This document shows positions 1-11,887 of a stretch of DNA of 64,000 nt, piece by piece. Below the pieces are notes generated by a model. That model did not search any database. It saw only the letters and a program-made list of their open reading frames with translations, and was not told the origin of the DNA. How positions within the stretch are numbered: the first letter of the stretch is position 1; each line of letters starts with the position of its first letter. Made by a program: the position numbers and the translations under genes. The stretch is from Serpula lacrymans var. lacrymans S7.9. Lineage: Eukaryota; Basidiomycota; Agaricomycetes; Boletales; Serpulaceae. Where the stretch lies: positions 1,199,470 through 1,263,469 of the forward strand of contig NW_006763292.1 in NCBI RefSeq assembly GCF_000218685.1, written 5' to 3'.

Positions 1-2385
1 TCAACAAATCAGCAAGCATTTCAGCAGTGGGCACAAAGGTGGGAGCAAGTTGGCCAGAGCCAACAATATCTTTCAACCAATGCCAGCGTAAATCAAGGTG
101 CTTCATTCGACCATGGTGTTCAGGATTCTTGGACACAGAGATGGCAGATTGGTATTAAGAACAAAGCTTGAAGGAAGTGTCTAGCCACTTGCTGAGAGCA
201 ATCAGGGACTGGAACTAGAGTCCAATGTGAGTAACTTTATTATTAGAGAGTATGACAGGTATACAGTACCTAGAGTCCAATGTGAGTAACTAGAGAATAG
301 GAAGCATTGGACTCTGCAATACTGTCCGAAGTTTTGTAAACAAAGGTAAACAAAGCAGCCACAAAGGCGAAATAATAGAGAACACAATCAATAGTGAATG
401 ATAGAAGAATAGATAGAGAAAGGAATGAAAATATATAGGTAGCACAAAGGTGCAGAATCACCAAAACTAACAATTGGTTGTCAATGTGAAGGGTGGAAGG
501 AGAGGTGATAGGATAGCCCATTTCCATCAGCAGATTTCGCATCCAGCAGATCTCCTTGCCAGCTTCAACAGCAGCAATATATTCTGCCTCAGTGGTGGAA
601 AGAGCAACAATGCTTTGAAGTTTGGAACTCCAAGAGACAACATCAGATCCAATCTTGACAAGGTAAGCACCAGTAGAACGTCCAGAGTCCTTGTCACCAC
701 CATGATCAGCATTAGAGAAAGTGGTGAAGAGTTCAGTGGAATTAGGATCAGGGCCAAGGACAGTGAGTGATTGAGGGTGCTTTGCAAGTAGCGGAATAAG
801 TGCTTGACAGCACCCCAGTGAGTGGGCCCAGGATTGGAATTGAATCTGGCAAGAGCTCCAACAATATAGGTAATGTCAGGACGAGTGGTGGTGGCCAAAT
901 ACATCAGAGCACCAACAGCAGCAAGATTGGGAATGTCCTTCATCAGTTGCACTTCTTCTGGTGTCTTGGGAGACATATCCTTGGTGAGGCGTGAACCAGG
1001 GTCCATTGGAGTGGACACAGGCTTGCAGTCCTTCATGCCAAAGCGCTCCAGAATGTCCAGAGTGTACTGATGTTGGGAGAGGGAGATGGTGCAATTGCTG
1101 AGGTCTCTGGTGATGAAAATGCCAAGTAGGTAGGAAGTAGGGCCAAGATCACAAAGTTTGAAGTGCTGAGAGAGGTCCTTGACAGCTTGGTCAAGTGCAG
1201 AATTGGATGTGGATACCAGTGTCATGTCATCAACAAAGACAGGTAGAATAATGCGCACTTCACCTCTATTAAACACATAGATGGCAGAGTCAGAGTAAGT
1301 GCAATTGAATCCGAGTTTTTCAAGCACAATGTGCATCTTCTGGTTCCACATTCTGCCTCCTTGCTTGGTCCCATAAATGGCCTTGTTGAGTTATCAGACC
1401 AGATTATGACCACCTTGATAGAATCCCTCTGGTTGCTGCATGTAGACCTTTACATCCATGACACCATTGAGAAATGCATGAGAGATGTCAATGGAGCGCA
1501 AATGGAGGTTGTGGATGGCAGCAATTGCAAGGATAACTCTGATAGATGAGATGCGAACAGTGGGTGCAAATATTTCAAGGAAGTCAAAGCCAGGGCGCTG
1601 GTTGTAACCTTTAGCCACATATCTGGCCTTGTAGCGCTCAATGGAGCCATCAGAGTTGTGCTTGATCTTAAAGACCCACTTGCCACCAATTGCCTTTTCT
1701 CCAGGAGGTAGTTCCACAAGTGGCCAAGTTCCATTGTGCTCATGAGCTTGGAGCTCTTCCATGGCTGCTTCTCTCCATTTATCTGCATCAGGACACTTCA
1801 TTGCATCTGCAAATGACCTAGGCTCAGCAGAGTCTCCGGAGTGTGCCACTTCATCATTAACTGCCTCAGAATCACTACTATTACTGTTATCACTCTCAAT
1901 GGCAGGAGTAGATTGTCTGTGTTGGAGCCACCATGGTCTAGGTGGTCTCCTAGCCCTTGCAGGGTGTCTCAGTGCAATAGGCAAGTCAGGAGAAGGTGAG
2001 CAATGAGGAGGGTGATCTGGAAGCTCAGGAGGTTGATTCACAGGTGGTTTTGCATCAAGGTCAAAATCAGGCCCATCATCAGGTAAGTGCTGAGGTTGCT
2101 GAAGTACAGCTGATGGGTCAATATCTACCCCTGGACCTGGTGCAGGGACATCCTCATCCAGGCCCAAAGGCATGGGAAGCAAAGGTGGAAAAAGTTGAGT
2201 AGGAATGGCAGTGGTAGAAGTCTTTTTCAAGCCAGGGAAGTAGCACTCATCAAAGTCAGCTCTTTAAGAGATAATAGTTCGTTTGGTGGTAGGATTATAG
2301 AATTTCCATCCGTTGTACCCAGCAGGGTAGAAGAGTAAATGATGCTCCACGTAAAGCAAAGCCCAAAATATGGAGCCGGCAACCC
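1..2385 (-). pseudogene. Ty1/copia polyprotein (integrase C-terminus, RT, RNase H), broken; runs off the window start
   Basis: This is the 3' half of a copia retrotransposon polyprotein read on the minus strand. In coding order I see the integrase tail (YPAGYNGWKFYNP, 2280-2340), a Pro-rich linker, RT (KWVFKIKHNSDGSIERYKAR, then FVDD in place of YVDD near 1235), and RNase H with LSTTEAEYIAA. The RNase H tail with HLDLRWHWLKDI lies below 147. Damage seen: an in-frame TAA at 2264-2266, a frameshift near 1390 between the RT halves, another near 757, and a 320-bp LTR inside the RNase H codons at 153-472. Upstream of about 2385 homology to integrase is lost, so the gag, protease and 5' LTR are not in the window. 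It cannot encode an active enzyme. Assignment to copia is secure from domain order; the lineage within copia is not determined. Confidence 0.9.
153..472 (-). mobile_element. solo LTR, family A (320 bp), TSD ATTGG
   Basis: The element begins TGTTAG and ends TTAATA on the minus strand. It is flanked by perfect 5-base direct repeats ATTGG at 148-152 and 473-477. Removing it and one repeat restores the copia RNase H reading frame (HIDNQ joined to SAISVSKNP). Three relatives lie at 18471-18791, 61224-61543 and 61938-62265. Inside there are two spaced copies of a motif around AGAGTCCAATGTGAGTAACT. No internal coding region is present, so it is a solo LTR. Confidence 0.93.
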
Positions 2386-2543
2386 TATGCAGCTCTGAGG
2401 AATGAAGCCAGCCCTATTAGCTGAAAAAGCTGCTCGTGGAGGGGGACCGAGTTCTTCTCCCTGTCCTTGAGTTCAGCTAATGCATGAACACTCCTCCAAT
2501 TTGCTGGCAAAAGGGCTTTGGGGTTGGTGGGGTTATCAGAGCT

Positions 2544-3333
2544 CATCAGGAAAAACCCTTTTGCTATATAGCCACCGCCTATATATATAAACACATTCAT
2601 AGAAACTATAGTACTATCAGTGCAATCATAGCTCTTATAGCTCTTATAGCACAGTAGTAGGCAAAATTTTAACCAAGGGGAGAAGTATCTATAATTCCCT
2701 CAAACTCTGGATTAATCTAATAAACTTGTTCAATAATAGAAAGAGGCCAAAAGTGTTTGGAGTCAAGTATATTATTATAGGCAAGATACTATAAGTGCTC
2801 TTATAGCCTATAGCAGCCTACAAAGCTCCTATAGCTGTAAAGGTCATAGTTGTAATATAGTTCAAGGTGCTTAAAAGGGCTAATAAATCATCCAGTATTA
2901 ATTAATTATGTAGCCTGTATTAGTGAAGTAGTAGTTTGTATCCCTGATACTCACAAAATAAGAATAATGATTTATCCAAATATAAGTAGTGACAATGAAT
3001 AAAAAAATAATCTAAGTCCATGAAAGGTCAATATATGAAACCTGTATAATATATTTTATAAGCTCTCATGGTGTAGTGGATAAATGTGATGTGTGGCTGT
3101 AGGTTGCTTAGTCACCCAAGAGCTGACTAGCAGGTTGAGAGTTCAAATCTTGTTTGTGTTAATTTTTTTCAATCAGCCACACAACAATTTCCAACATCTA
3201 TAAGAGCATTTATAGGGCTATATGAGGCTCTATAGATGGCAGAGGTTCTATAACAGGTTTGACCACTATAATAGCTTTATGAGTACTTATAGTGCTATAG
3301 AGCTCTATATAGCTACCCCCATTTTTCCTGATG
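2544..3333. mobile_element. about 790-bp TIR element, MITE-like, with TATAG-rich subterminal repeats
   Basis: The left end starts CATCAGGAAAAA and the right end finishes TTTTTCCTGATG, and both are followed inward by CTATATAG. Between them are many short CTCTTATAG, GCTATAG and TATAGTACTATA motifs and no coding region. A tRNA-like segment sits inside (3061-3157). The same left end also pairs, more closely, with an inverted end at 9826-9853 (26 of 28 bases), so this may instead be the left arm of a 7.3-kb element. No clear target duplication is visible around 2544 and 3333. Confidence 0.55.
3061..3157 (+). other. tRNA-like segment with A-box and B-box motifs (pseudo-tRNA or SINE head)
   Basis: TGGTGTAGTGG near 3069 fits an A box and GAGTTCAAATCTT near 3140 fits a B box of an RNA polymerase III promoter. 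The T arm has one mismatch and no good seven-pair acceptor stem forms, so a working tRNA is unlikely. It could be the head of a tRNA-derived SINE or an old tRNA relic. Confidence 0.35.
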
Positions 3334-4359
3334 CCAGCACTCATTAAGATCAAGTTGGGACACTGTCTGCCGCCACCATCCTCTACTGAACATACTGAGT
3401 TGGCGGCAGTCCACTATCACAAGGCAGCAGCTGTACCACTTGGTAATGCAGAGTCAACCTTCAAAACAATGTTGTTGAGAAACGTAGCACACTCCTCCTC
3501 GGCTCCTAGACTCCACAGTTTGGTAAAGTCTGAACAGCCACTTGTTGTTGTCCAGGAAGAATCCTCGGAGCTGTAATGATCTTGGCTACACAGAAAAACC
3601 AGCATGTTGTGTAGTATGGCTTCTGTCCCATATTGACCTGTAAAAATGTGAGATAAAGGGAAAATTACCAAAAGAAAATTATCCAGTGCGCAGTAGACTT
3701 TAAGGAGTGCAGCCTCCTTCTTCAAAAGAGGGTCCATAAACCTATGGAAATATTGTTCTGGGCCCTTCATAATGAACCTGCTGAACCAGACAGTGAGGAG
3801 ACAAAGGCCAGGTAGTCAGTGTGGGGCAGCAAAGTAAGATACGGCAAATATACCTTTGGATGGGTGAAAAGCGTGATGCAGCAGCGGCTATTGGAGTAAG
3901 TTTATAAGCCTATCCATATGCAATGTGATCAAAAAAGGACTTACTGAAGTGTTAGGAGATATGGCAATGATAGATGGGGATATGGTAGACATCTCTGGCA
4001 TGAAGCTGTTTCAGAAAGGCAAATGAGAATGGTATATCCAGCAGCAAGGTGAAGGAACAATGCACCTGATAATTTGCCATCCCTTCTCTACCTTCCTTCC
4101 ATCTCCAGAGAGAGTTTTGTATTGCACTTAAAATAACTCAAAAAATCAGATATTACTTTTTCAGGACTTACCTGTCATAAATTGCAGCAGTATATCTGTA
4201 ACAGGGAAGTGTGCAGGCACTCGAGCTTATCCCATATTTGGATATTGGCAGGACAATTGGCATCAATAGCGGGGTTTTGGTGGTACGTCCCAGAAATGAG
4301 ATTATCCATATCCGACACTGAGGTATTGCTCCGTGTTCTTGACATGCATACTCACAACT
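3334..4359. other. 1 kb without a recognised gene
   Basis: One minus-strand open frame of 117 codons (3417-3770) is present, with no family I recognise and no clear splice partners. It may be a relic exon. No repeat or RNA gene is seen. Confidence 0.3.
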
Positions 4360-4553
4360 TGTCTTACAATTGACACCAGTACCTACTTACGCTTCACTTT
4401 TTGCACTTTTACTTTTATTTTTCCAAGTTACATGACCAGTCATGTGACCATTTACTTTACTTTACATTTTCGACTTTTCATAGTCACATGACCAAGTCAT
4501 GTGACACAACACCTGACCAATGTCTAGGCTCATCATGTGACCAGTCACATACG
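4360..4553 (+). mobile_element. family C LTR fragment (5' part)
   Basis: TGTCTTACAATTGACACCAG starts a segment that matches the reverse complement of 17595-17780 for about 190 bases, including repeated TCACATGACC and its complement. The match stops near 4553. The gene at 4645 starts about 90 bases downstream, so this LTR may have supplied or replaced its promoter; that is inference. Confidence 0.7.
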
Positions 4554-4644
4554 ATCTTCAATGTCTTCAACGTCTTCAGCATCCTTTATGGGTCAAGGTG
4601 AGCGAGCTCACAATCCTATCCCTCAATAGGAGCTTTCCACCTGG

Positions 4645-7471
4645 GTGGCAAGTCAAAATACGACCTACCCTAGTGGCATAGAGAACTTGAATGCAACACA
4701 CCTGTGGGATGGCCTCCTGCCCTGGCAATCTCCATCAGCAAATTGGAACTCTACTCTTCCTGCTTCTATAAATGCGCCCATTGATGTCTCCCTTTCCCCG
4801 CCTCATGCTTCCACATCCTTGCTGCCATCGCTTCTCATTGCCACTCCTTCACAGCAATCCATGTCCAGCTTCTCACTGCCTCAGGTAGATATGGGATCGC
4901 CACCTTCCCAGCAAGTTGTGCCAAGGAGGACTAGTAGTCGACACCATTTGGATGAGAGATGTCCAAGTGTCACAGCACCAGCAGCATCAACAGTGTTAGC
5001 ACCATCAGCAACACGCCATAGCCTACAAAAAAAGCAATGTCGCCTTCGCAAAAATAGTGGGGGATCTAACGAACCTGCCAAGTCCAAACAGCCGTGTCCG
5101 AGGGGGGGTGTCTCATTTGCATTGTCAAGGAGAGATGGTGGTGGTGTTTGGAGAAGACAAACTAGTCCTTGGCTCAACTCTAGCGAGAATGGCAATGCCA
5201 TCATTGCAACTTTGGCGTCTGCGCACTGGGACTCGGACATCCATAACCCCAGTATTCGGATTGATAGCATAAAGTCGGCAATGGAGGGGAGTGAGTATCT
5301 GGATGAGAGCTTGGGTTCCGTAGTGCAGAGGTGTAGGGGTATTAATGGGAAGGACATTTGCATCAACTTCCTGTTGATGATAAACTACATGCAGCTGGTG
5401 ACAAAATGTCAGAGGTGAGTCATTTTGATATCTGTTAGCATCTGATGAATTTGATCTAGTACACTACACTTTCTCTAGCATTAAACTCTGTACCCGACAG
5501 TCTCTCAACAGTATTTACAATACAGAAGTCGCCCATCTCCCCACAAAGCCCAGCAAACAAACTTTTCAAGACTGGCATTCAATTGGCAGTAAATTTGCTG
5601 CAATTGCCGGAGGCAGGTAAATCTATATACTGATTCTGGTGGCAGGACTTGGTCTCAGGATATCCATTTCCGGAATGGAGGGCACCCTGCCATGGGACTT
5701 GGCCAACCTTCTACAATCTCCCATCCCTGGTGAGTGTGACCTGTACTATGGCAAAGGATATTGTTTGGCTTATATTTCAGTTAGGAACCGTGGAGGGTGA
5801 TCTGATAATAAATCATATCATACCCACTATCAGTCGCATGCACCATCTGTTTCCAATCAGTATGGCCTCAATGTTCTCCCCATCAATGGTTTCAGAACAC
5901 CAAGTTGCTCGGGAGTTTGATTGCACTGACATTGCATCCTCCGACAGATTTATTGACTCGGTGATTTTTAAGTAAGTCACTTATTTGTCTCATTCATTCT
6001 TGCATTCACATTGTTGCCTGATTTTTTTTATACATAGCAATTTTACACTACACAATCAAAATGCTCAACATTGGGTGTCATGTTACGATACTATTGTTGA
6101 CACCAGCCTTAACCCGCCTATCCCGCTCCATCAGCTTGGCTATGAGCTCCTCGCACCAATGACATTTTTCCTCCCTAGACCTTACAGCCCTCCTCTATCA
6201 GATTCACAAGACTATCTGGAATCTTCAGAAGATGATGGTGAAGATGGACATCCAACTGTTCAGCAAAAAGGCGCAGAAAAGGAGAAGATAGTCATACGCA
6301 CCGCCTATGACCGATTACTGCCTCAAAATAAGCATTTTCAAGCATAGCATGATCATCAAGCCAACAATATCTGGATGGAGTGTGAACAAGAGCGTGCTGA
6401 GAAGGGCAACAGAGTTAATGACATACATGATTTGCAATCACAGGTATGTAATTCATCTTTAGTATGATATAATACATATAATAGCTTATTTGTTGTCAGC
6501 TCCGCAAGCAATACAAAGAAGGAATGAAGATATCTGATGACATCTACATTTGTATCCCCATGGATGCTATTCCCAGGTATGTCTTTCACAAATTTCCAAT
6601 GACTGATTTCACACTTGTTTGAAGCTCCCTGGTGGATATCCGTAACTCTGATGAGACACTAATGGCATTCATCTGCACGAGTCTTCCAGCAAAAATACAA
6701 AATTCTCTTACAGACAATTTACTAGCAGTGTTTGGGACCCCAGATCTATTGACAAAGAAGAACACTAGTGTCGATGCTGACTCTACCTTTCAAGCACTTT
6801 ACTTGTCATGGTACAACTGCCACTGTACCAAGGTGGAGTTGTTTATTTATAATATGTTCCCTATTGCTGACACTCCACAGGGTCATGAAGCTCTGTCTGA
6901 TATCCCTCCTTCTATGCTTGACAAAGTTGGCTGTGTACATACCAACCACAGCCAGATGAACCCATACATCTTCAAGGACGTCAAAGACAACCAGAAAATG
7001 TTTCAGTCCCTCAAGGTCATCTTTGAAGAGCTGTTTAACTGGATACATGGTATTGTAAGTGGTTCTCAATATTTTCTCACAGGCATCTCATTGATGTATT
7101 AGACGCAAACCCACCTGCCTGAAGAGTGCCAGATGCTTGAACAAATTGTGTCCATCTTACCAGGAAACCATGACTCCCCAGCCTCCCCCTTCCTCTCACT
7201 GGTCATCAATATCAATGTACAGACAAAGGCTCACCATGACAGCAAGGACCAGGAGTTTTGCCTGGTTCTCCCCATTGGAACATTCAGGGGGGCAGCTCTT
7301 GTGATGGTTGAGGACTTTGCAATTTTCAGGTCATCTGATATCACTCATCTCAACCTTTGTTATGAAGGTAAACGAGCATCTATATTACTTCATACTGATC
7401 ATGGATTTGTTTCATGGGCTGCTGATAGAAATAGCTGGCAGGAAAATGAAGCCATGAGGACCTTTGCATAG
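4645..7471 (+). CDS. TET/JBP-like 2-oxoglutarate/Fe(II) dioxygenase gene, spliced, probably decayed
   Basis: The first exon (4645 to about 5415) encodes a low-complexity Ser/Pro-rich N-terminus. Further exon-like pieces lie at about 5500-5620, 5640-5735, 5785-5970, 6035-6345, 6360-6450, 6500-6575, 6625-7055 and 7110-7471. An in-frame stop at about 6346 lies between two of them. The last piece has a double-stranded beta-helix pattern: HHD at 7232-7240 (HxD iron ligands), an Ile-Gly-Thr-Phe-Arg-Gly-Ala strand, Thr-His-Leu-Asn-Leu at 7342-7356 (distal His) and Lys-Arg-Ala-Ser at 7370-7381 (2-oxoglutarate Arg). This pattern resembles the fungal TET/JBP expansion known to accompany DNA transposons in basidiomycetes. 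If active it would oxidise a methylated base in DNA. Exon borders are approximate and the family call rests on the C-terminal motifs only. Confidence 0.5.
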
Positions 7472-7651
7472 ATACACTGTTTATAGTACTACTATACTAC
7501 TCCTGTATGCATTTTTCAGCAATTCTCAGAGGTATTGTCAGGAGTTATTCATATTCTGACCAGAATGCCTGCCTCAAACTCTGTGGGTAAATTTTCACTT
7601 TTCTGTTATACTTGATTCTCTGTTTACTTTTTCATAGGCTGGTCAACTTTG

Positions 7652-9422
7652 ATGGCAGGCAAACAAAATATGAAGGGTAAATCTAAAGCTAATGCCTCTA
7701 AGGGGCAAAATGATGCAGTTACTTTAAGTGCTGAGGAGTACTAGCACCTCATGACTATAAATGCCAGGGTACGATCTACCCAGGCAGCTCAGAAAGAGGC
7801 AATGGAAGCCAAATGCATAGGTAAGACATGTATTCTGGATTTATAAAGAATACACTGATCTCCCTCAGCAACGAGAAAGAGAGCAGCTAGTTTAATGGAA
7901 GAAGAAGAACATGATCTTAATGATGTTGACCCAGTTACACCACCAAACCCTTCTAGAAAAAGACAAGCCATCAACAATGATTCTGATGAGGAAGATTTTC
8001 AAGGGGTCCTAACTCAAAAGCCACACATAGGTGAGGATGAAAGCAGCGATGATTATGATGAGGATGAGGGTGCTAGACCAGATGGTAAGATATAATTATT
8101 CCTAGAGAAAAATACTTTTGTGCTGCTAAGATGTTGATAGACTTATTCTGGATAATCAAGTATGTTTCTGAATACTTCTTACATTCATAAAGCAAACAGC
8201 CTATATAGCAGCCAAGTTCAGGCCTGTTGTAATACAGAAGAGGACTAGTTTGTCCAGAAAGTCTTCTATGCCATTGTCCAGGATGTCTTCTACTTCTACC
8301 TCTATTTCTACACGTGCAGTTCTTTCTTTACAGCCAAAGATGGGGAAAAGGCATAGGATCACCCTTGATATATTTCCCAGTCATCTTTTGGATCTTGCTA
8401 CCGCTGGGCATGCTGTCATGAGACTGCATGTTGTGACACAAGAAGGATTCCCTCCACCTACCTGCCGCTCCAAATTTTCTTGGAAAAGGCTCATCAATGC
8501 TTCAAAAGGCAGAGAAGATTTACAAGCCAAGCTTCTAGAGGTTAACAGCAATGAAGAAATCAAAAACATGTTGATTGACTATGTATGTATCACCACCTCT
8601 AATAATATCATACTAATCAGCGACTCTTTTTACTAGGTTTGGTCTGCTGTTGCCCAGGTCCAAGGAGAAATTGTAGCCAAAGCTCATCTCATCACCATAT
8701 TCCTGGTGATATGACACCGGCTCAGATCAAGGAGGTTGTAATATAGCTTTTAGAGGCTGGTGCATTTGCTGATGGTGATCTTGACATCAAGGTGAGCTAT
8801 TGTTTTCCCCATATTGACGTTAATTTTAACCATTTTTAAGGCCAAAACATTTAACAAGCAGAAACCTTTTTCCCATTAGATCTTCAAGGACTTAATTCAT
8901 AATCAGTGGTATGGGCGTAAGGGTGAGGGTGTGCACTACCCTGAACATTTTAAAGGCATCCCTTTAGCCCTACTTGCAATTATCACCACAGCTGTAAGTT
9001 CTAGCCTTCTTTATCCAGGTGGTTATCTTATTATGCTTTCAGATTGAATGTTCACTCAGAGCATATGTGAATGGCAACAAGGCCACGCTTGAGTTCTCAG
9101 AGAATGTTTTCAAAATCAGGTAAGTTGTTGCATATTCACGTTGACTTGTTTTCAATATTGCTTAGGTGGATACTACTTCAAAAAGTTATCAGTTCTTCAG
9201 AGGAAAAGTCCTGTCTGGATGAAGAATATGAGAGATAGCTTGTACCAGGATATTTCGTAAGCATCAATACTTGAGCTTTTACAGCTACTGATTTATCAAA
9301 ATAGAAATCTGGCAAATCTTCACTATCTATGGATTGATGACAATCATATGAAAGATAAAGATTTTGGTATTGATTTTGAAGCCCTGGAAGGCACTGTCAC
9401 TGTTGTTGAGCATGCTGCTTGA
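7652..9422 (+). CDS. DUF6532-like protein of unknown function, spliced, with an in-frame stop
   Basis: Starting at ATG 7652 (MAGKQNMKGKSK) the reading gives a charged N-terminus with acidic runs (SDEEDFQ, SSDDYDEDEG at 7980-8075), then a helical domain with MLIDYVW, a Val-Arg-Gly-Glu-like AQVQGEIVAKA, WYGRKGEGVHYPEHFKGIPLALLAIITTA and SLRAYVNG. These match the general pattern of the agaricomycete domain DUF6532, often found in transposon-rich regions. Introns of 40-70 bases are visible near 7815-7870, 8085-8185, 8585-8637, 8793-8880, 8992-9042, 9120-9165 and 9257-9305. An in-frame TAG after GEEY-like codons near 7740 suggests decay or an unrecognised intron. The C-terminus YLWIDDNHMKDKDFG ends at TGA 9420-9422. 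No function is known to me. Confidence 0.5.
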
Positions 9423-9529
9423 TGGTATTCCTTGTTTTCTATTCACGTATCCTACATTTCATTGTTGCTAGAAGTATAAACACTATTGTGCTGTTTTTAT
9501 TGCATTATTTGGTTATTGAGTGCAATGCA

Positions 9530-9853
9530 TGTTATAGCTGCTCTGAGTGTAACAAGTGCATTGAGTGTAATATCTACCCTAAATGCTACCATAGTATCAA
9601 TGTATTAAATGAGTGCTATGAGTGCAATGGGGGCTGTAAATGCTGTAAATGCTATGTTTATAGCAAATGCTGTCATAGTAGTGATGCTACTATACGAGTC
9701 TCTTGGAACTATAGTCAACTATAAGAGTACTATAAGAGCACATTATTCCTGAATAGATGCTGGGGTTTCTATTACAACTATAATCACTATGACATCTATT
9801 TTTGCAACTATAGTACTATAAGAGCCTATATAGCCAAAGTGTTTTTCCTGATG
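9530..9853 (+). repeat. subterminal repeat block and right terminal inverted repeat
   Basis: The block contains many short GAGTGYAAT and ACTATAG/TATAG units and ends TTTTTCCTGATG at 9853. Its last 28 bases are the inverted partner of 2544-2571 with two mismatches. AGCT follows the right end (9854-9857) and precedes the left end (2540-2543). The same architecture follows the Plavaka relic at 26.8-27.8 kb. Confidence 0.7.
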
Positions 9854-9857
9854 AGCT

Positions 9858-11450
9858 GGGTTGTTGCAGACGGGGCACCCTACCACCCAGCTGTGTTGTC
9901 TAAGATGGGTGTCCTCTCACCCAGCTGGGTTGTTGGTGATGGGCACAATAATATTATGTCTAACATGGCCCAGCTGGTACACTCCACCAGACTCCGCTGG
10001 CCTCATCTATATAGTAATATTATCAGGTAATAATGCCCCTTCTAAGACAGGCAATTATAACTATATGGGCTGGGGCAGAAACAATGTCTGACGTGATTCA
10101 AGTTGGCTCAATGGTTCAGTTAATTATTATTACTAGGAACAGTTTCCATTTTGGGCTAACTGCCAGGCTGTATTTTTTATTTTAGTTTACTATCATCACT
10201 CAGACAAATATTTGAACCTTGGCTTGAAGCCTGTAACCCTAGGCAGTTGAGGACATAATTGGTATCCTCAGGTTTAGAGAGAGCAACAAGAAAGCATGGT
10301 ATAGCATACATTTCAAATTATAACAGCCGATGCTCATTGACTCTGCCAGTAGAGTGAAAATGTAGTATAAGATATTTAGGTTTCTGATGATATATCTTAC
10401 ACTGGTAAAACACATTACATTACACTACTACTACTGGCATAGTTATAAGGCATAATATGAGAAGCAGCAACAATAAGCACATAATCATAATAATCAACAA
10501 AAGAGTTGTGCATAAATTTGAGGTACAACATTAGTCCAAACTTGAAGTTATTTTTCTGCCAGACAATAACTGTTCAGTGTGAGGCAGGTGTTAATTTACT
10601 GGGCCCGCAACTAGGTTGGATCTGGCACATGGTGTTTAAGCCTAGACTCAGATCATTGAATCAATTAGCCTGGGAATTATGTTCATGCTGGTACTGGTCC
10701 AGATCCAGAACCAGAACCAGAACCAGAGGGACAGCAACTCCCAGGCTATGACTCACATAGCTTGAAACACTATTGTTGTGACCTTCACCACTGGCAGTAG
10801 CCTGACCTGAGTATTGGCAAATTTTGTAGTGTGACCAGACTCATTGGGCCAAGAGTACTCAATGTCAAACTCGTCAATAAGCCTAAGGCCAGAAAGATTT
10901 GTGGAGGAGCTGAGGGAAGATTGTACAGGGGTGGTGGGAACATTGGCAATACTAGTAAAGTCAGTCAGTATACATGGTTATAATAGACGTGCAAACTGTT
11001 ACCAGAAGCATGGCCTAAAAAGCCTCATATTATCTAGCGGAGATCAGAATGAACACCTGCAAGTACCTCAGCAAATATACTAGCAGTATTCAGATTTTCT
11101 CCAGGATTAGCACTACGGCCCACAAAGTCCGCTCCTTTGGCAGGTTGGCGGACTTGAGTGGAAGGACTGGGGTTGGAGGATATTGTGACTGTTGTACAGA
11201 GTAATGAGAAATCAACAATCTGTAATATGGCCGGTGAGTTGTTGATTGAATTACACAGGGAGGTTTTGTGGGGGTAGTTGATGTTGTCAATTCTTGGGTT
11301 GGCTCACTGTCTGTATTTAAGGCCTGAGATAAGGAAACTTGCCTAACAGAGGTGTGAGTAGATTAGCCTTATTTAAGCACAACTTAAACCCTTGTACTAC
11401 AGTATTCACTGGAATTCCCGTGTCTTTGGGGCTGCTATTGGCATTCTACT
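9858..11450. other. 1.6 kb without a recognised gene; short CCAGAA microsatellite
   Basis: Only short open frames occur. A hexamer run of CCAGAA/CCAGAT lies at 10699-10728. Minus-strand reading of 10850-11300 gives protein-like stretches broken by stops and may be a transposon relic, but no domain is recognisable. Confidence 0.3.
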
Positions 11451-11882
11451 TGTTACAATACACAACTCTTGGACTTTCAACTCTCCTTTTCCTCCTTAAC
11501 TTTCTTTATCATTTTTGAACAATTGTGCCATGGGGCACTTTCTTTTTATTTCAAACTCCACCTTTTACTTTCACTTTCTCATACTGTACTGCTTCCATTT
11601 ATTTTAGCTATAACTCTCTCACGTGGTAGAACTAGTTACAAGAGCTGCACCCTATAACATTATCAGCAACCACACTTATCAATTGTATAGTACACATGTA
11701 CAAATAACCTGTAATAGTATATATATTCTGATAGATTAAGAAGACTCCTCAGCTAGTCCTCCTGTTGTTTACACACAACAAACTTGGTCCTACCGTAAGG
11801 GAGATTATCCTCGCTCTCCTTCACTCACCTTCCTTTGCTTGTCATCATTGTGCACCAGAGTATAGAAACTTTGGTTGTTATA
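11451..11882 (+). mobile_element. solo LTR, family B (432 bp), TSD CTACT
   Basis: It starts TGTTACAATACAC and ends TTGGTTGTTATA, where other copies end TTGTTACA. Perfect CTACT repeats flank it at 11446-11450 and 11883-11887. The internal sequence matches 20272-20726 and 31105-31519, including GACTCCTCAGC and AGTCCTCCTGTTG. Confidence 0.92.
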
Positions 11883-11887
11883 CTACT

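Noticed and set aside
9419..9724. 101-codon frame with 14 or more Cys, looking like a secreted Cys-rich protein
   Set aside because: It is made by short GAGTGYAAT/AAATGCTGTAAATG repeats in a subterminal repeat block; no signal peptide and no start context.
10506..10751. Frame ending SRSRTRTRTRGT, like an SR-type tail
   Set aside because: It comes from a CCAGAA hexamer microsatellite.
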